Shown here: positions 61,406 to 64,000 of the stretch, piece after piece | Position numbering within the stretch: the first letter of the stretch is position 1 | Layout: each line of letters starts with the position of its first letter | DNA from: Serinus canaria | Lineage: Eukaryota > Chordata > Aves > Passeriformes > Fringillidae | Length of the DNA stretch: 64,000 nucleotides | Assembly: GCF_022539315.1 (NCBI RefSeq) | Contig: NC_066313.1 | Span: 13,147,764 to 13,211,763, forward strand | Direction: 5' to 3' | Notes under the pieces: generated by a model | The model's database searches: none | Seen by the model: the letters and a program-made list of their open reading frames with translations, nothing else | Told to the model about the DNA's origin: nothing | Translations under genes and position numbers: made by a program

Positions 61406-64000
61406 CTTTTTGCTGTTCTGTTTATGTTAGAGCTTTCATGACTCACCTCAACAAGGTCACTGCTTTGTGCTGGAACATGTAGTGAATTCAAGATGTTAGA
61501 GAGACTTTGTCTTGTGCTTTTGGACAAATCCTCTGATTAGCACAAGGGATCAGAAAAAGGTACAGTTCAAACAGTAGGTTTCAGTCAGTACCAAAAAAAG
61601 CACCCAAAAACAAACCAAAACCCCAAACTAAAACTGGCAGGCACTATGCCTTGAGTTAGTATGGCAAAATGAGAATTTTTAGGATTAACAATCCATGTTA
61701 ACCATTTGGAGCTGAGCAAGTACAAAGGAATGTGATCTCTGAGAACAAAAATATCTTAGAGGCATATCATAATTATTGTTGATGAAATAAAAAATTGGTA
61801 GTGGTACAGTTGTGGGAATTGTATGGTACACTTTGGAAAACAAAGGATTTGCTAATTGGGTAGATCATAACAAAGTTATGCAACATGTTATAGTGGTGAA
61901 TTGGACTGTGTGTGGGTTGTGTGATCAGATATATTTAATCTATTTAATCAGATATTGGTTGAGCTTTTTACATGACAGGAATTTTGATAAGGTAGTTCTG
62001 AGGTGGCTCAATGTGGAAATGAGGTAGATTAATGCTTGCTTTAATAAAGTGTTTCTCAGAGTAGGTGCATAAGTTATGTAAATGAGAAAAAGATCCATTT
62101 GGAGTAAACTCTGGGAAAACATCACCCAAGATAATACCCTACACTATTTGTTAGTCACGTCGTTTTACCATGCCAAGGATATTCTAAAAAAAAAGCGTCA
62201 TGAATTTTGGCTTTATAAAAATTGATTTTTGCCTCTAGTAAAGGATTAAATTTGTATATTAATTTCTTCCTGGGCAAATTTGACTTCACTAGGATAGATT
62301 AAAATCTGTCTGGCCATGTAAGATTCCAAAACATAGCAGTAATTAATTGAATTTCCTCTACTTCTTATTTAACCTAATGGTTATCATGGGAAAATATTTT
62401 TATTGATCATAGTAATGACAGAGAGTTTCTTGTTGATGTGTCCTAACCTGGTTGTTGTAAGGTGGTATGTTATGGTATCCATATCATGGTGTCCTGCATT
62501 AATGTTTTCCTTTCCAGGACAATGTCTAAAGCACTTTAATTATTATTTAAACTTGGCAGGTTTTTTTCTAGGCATTTACTTTTATTTTTAGATAGCATGC
62601 TGTCTCCATTTGTATTTGTCATTCTTCTGTATTTGTTCCAATTTCTATCATCCCTAAATATAAAAGACAATTTTTTTGACTTCTTTATCAATAATTGTCT
62701 GTGAAAATAATAGTTTTCTAGAGCATGACACAGCAGGACTTTTCTCCTTCTAGTTATGCAACACCAAAGGGAAAACCTCCTGCTGGTTAATTTATGTGTA
62801 AAAACTGCTTCAGTTTACATGTTAAGTGATGCTTTAGCACTTAAGGCTAAATTAATACTAATAATGTTTGTGTAACTATTGACAATTGTTGTGACCTCTG
62901 GTTGAGTCTTTAAAGAGACACATATGTTCAATTATCAGCAGTAGATTTCATTTATCCGTAATTACCACCAAGAATAAATTATAAACTAGCAGGGAGAAAT
63001 TATAACAGGAGAACAGAAGTAATGACATTTGCCCTTGTTCAGCAGATGGAAGAACATAGAATAAGGGCTAACATTAGGTGGTGACCTAGCTGCACTTTGA
63101 AAGGAATTTAATTTTTGAAGTGTGAGAAAAAAATCAGCCCAGAAACTGAAGTTAAAATTTTTCCCTTACTCAATGTAGTCAGTGAAATCCTTAGTGAACT
63201 GGGTAGCAAATATAGTTATCTCATATAGGTCAGTGCTAATTTATACTGAAGTGAGGTTCAGTTTTGATAAATATCTGCTAGGTGAAGATGGGAAACTACT
63301 CTAGGCTCATAGAGACGAGACAAAAAACCTCCAAATTATAGTGAAAATCAATAAGCAAAGGGATATTTGTCATGACTGTGGTTACTCTTGGAATACTTTC
63401 ATATCTCAGTGAAATTCATATGAAAATTCAGTAAATTTGAGGTACACCTTTCTTAGAGGATTGGTATGACTATTTTTTTTACAGAAAATTATGACTATGG
63501 TTTATGGAGAACTTTGTTAGTCAAGAAATTTTACAATTTGTGTAACACTCCTTCTTTCATCCTCCCCGCAGTAACATTCTTAGCAAAAACCTGCTTCCTG
63601 ATATGGTGAACCTCTCATTAAAATACAAAAAATAAATATTGAGTGTCTATACACAGTATATAAGACAGATGGTCTTGGAAGTAAAGCACAATAGTCATGA
63701 CTCTGATCTGCTATCCATACTCCAGACTCTGGCTTAATCCCATGCTGAGGACAGGAAAATCTCTTTCTAGGAGGGCCTAGGCTGTCACCACTTTTAAAAA
63801 AGCAAGCATTGTGGATGCTGTTGCCAATAGTAATCCTGAGGAGCAATTCTCATTCCATCACACTTTGAATTTCTACTAGCCAGTGGGCCAGGTTTCCTAA
63901 TTAATCCAGAGATTTATCCACAAAAAGTGTATTTCTATCCCTATGATCCACTAATGCAGGCATGGGTTTTCAAGAAAATAGATCTAACCCAGTAACATCA
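61406..64000. other. Unannotated non-coding stretch
   Basis: No gene or transposable element recognised in the last 2.6 kb. Open frames are under 90 codons and motif-free. Confidence 0.5.

Noticed and set aside
1..64000. A novel multi-gene biological system
   Set aside because: No intact coding region, operon-like arrangement or patterned array beyond transposable elements and simple repeats was seen on either strand.

Overview
This window looks like non-coding, AT-rich, CpG-poor bird chromosome, most likely from a passerine. The host inference rests on the repeats. There are many 5'-truncated CR1 LINE copies with avian 3' ends. There is a short element whose reverse strand reads as a tRNA-Ile-like head joined to a CR1-like tail, as in the SINE known from zebra finch. 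There are also solo endogenous-retrovirus LTRs of types common in songbirds. I found no convincing protein-coding gene, rRNA, functional tRNA, CRISPR array or bacterial-type operon. The longest open frames (206, 171 and 168 codons) all lie inside CR1 or LTR sequence and are shadows of it. The window could be intergenic or one large intron; the sequence alone does not decide.

Layout. At 122-470 is a sense CR1 3' end, followed by an antisense LTR fragment (about 600-785). A clean solo LTR lies at 4038-4410 with a 6-bp target-site duplication (TSD). CR1 pieces follow at 8533-8604, 17770-17940, 19281-19722 (-), 27741-28200 (-) and 28437-28558 (-). Next comes a tail-to-tail pair at 30522-31078 (+) and 31248-31510 (-), split by a TA microsatellite. 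CR1 pieces at 36856-37098 (+) and 37219-37410 (-) follow, the second carrying a small 19-bp minisatellite. The largest element is a roughly 2.2-kb CR1 at 41150-43355 (+), which keeps a decayed reverse-transcriptase region and is itself interrupted by a 234-bp solo LTR. At 53300-53613 an antisense CR1 end is followed by the tRNA-Ile-like SINE. The last cluster, 59788-61405, is a sense CR1 abutting an antisense CR1 that is split by a 674-bp solo LTR with perfect 8-bp terminal inverted repeats and a 5-bp TSD.

Between these are long unannotated stretches containing only simple repeats, short tandem duplications (109 bp x2, 27 bp x2, 19 bp x4) and several hairpins, including a perfect 26-bp inverted repeat at 18330-18386. 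Nothing resembles a new gene system. The most informative content is the nested insertion history and a few recent local rearrangements. One short splice-bounded open stretch (15403-15470) is noted as a weak exon candidate.
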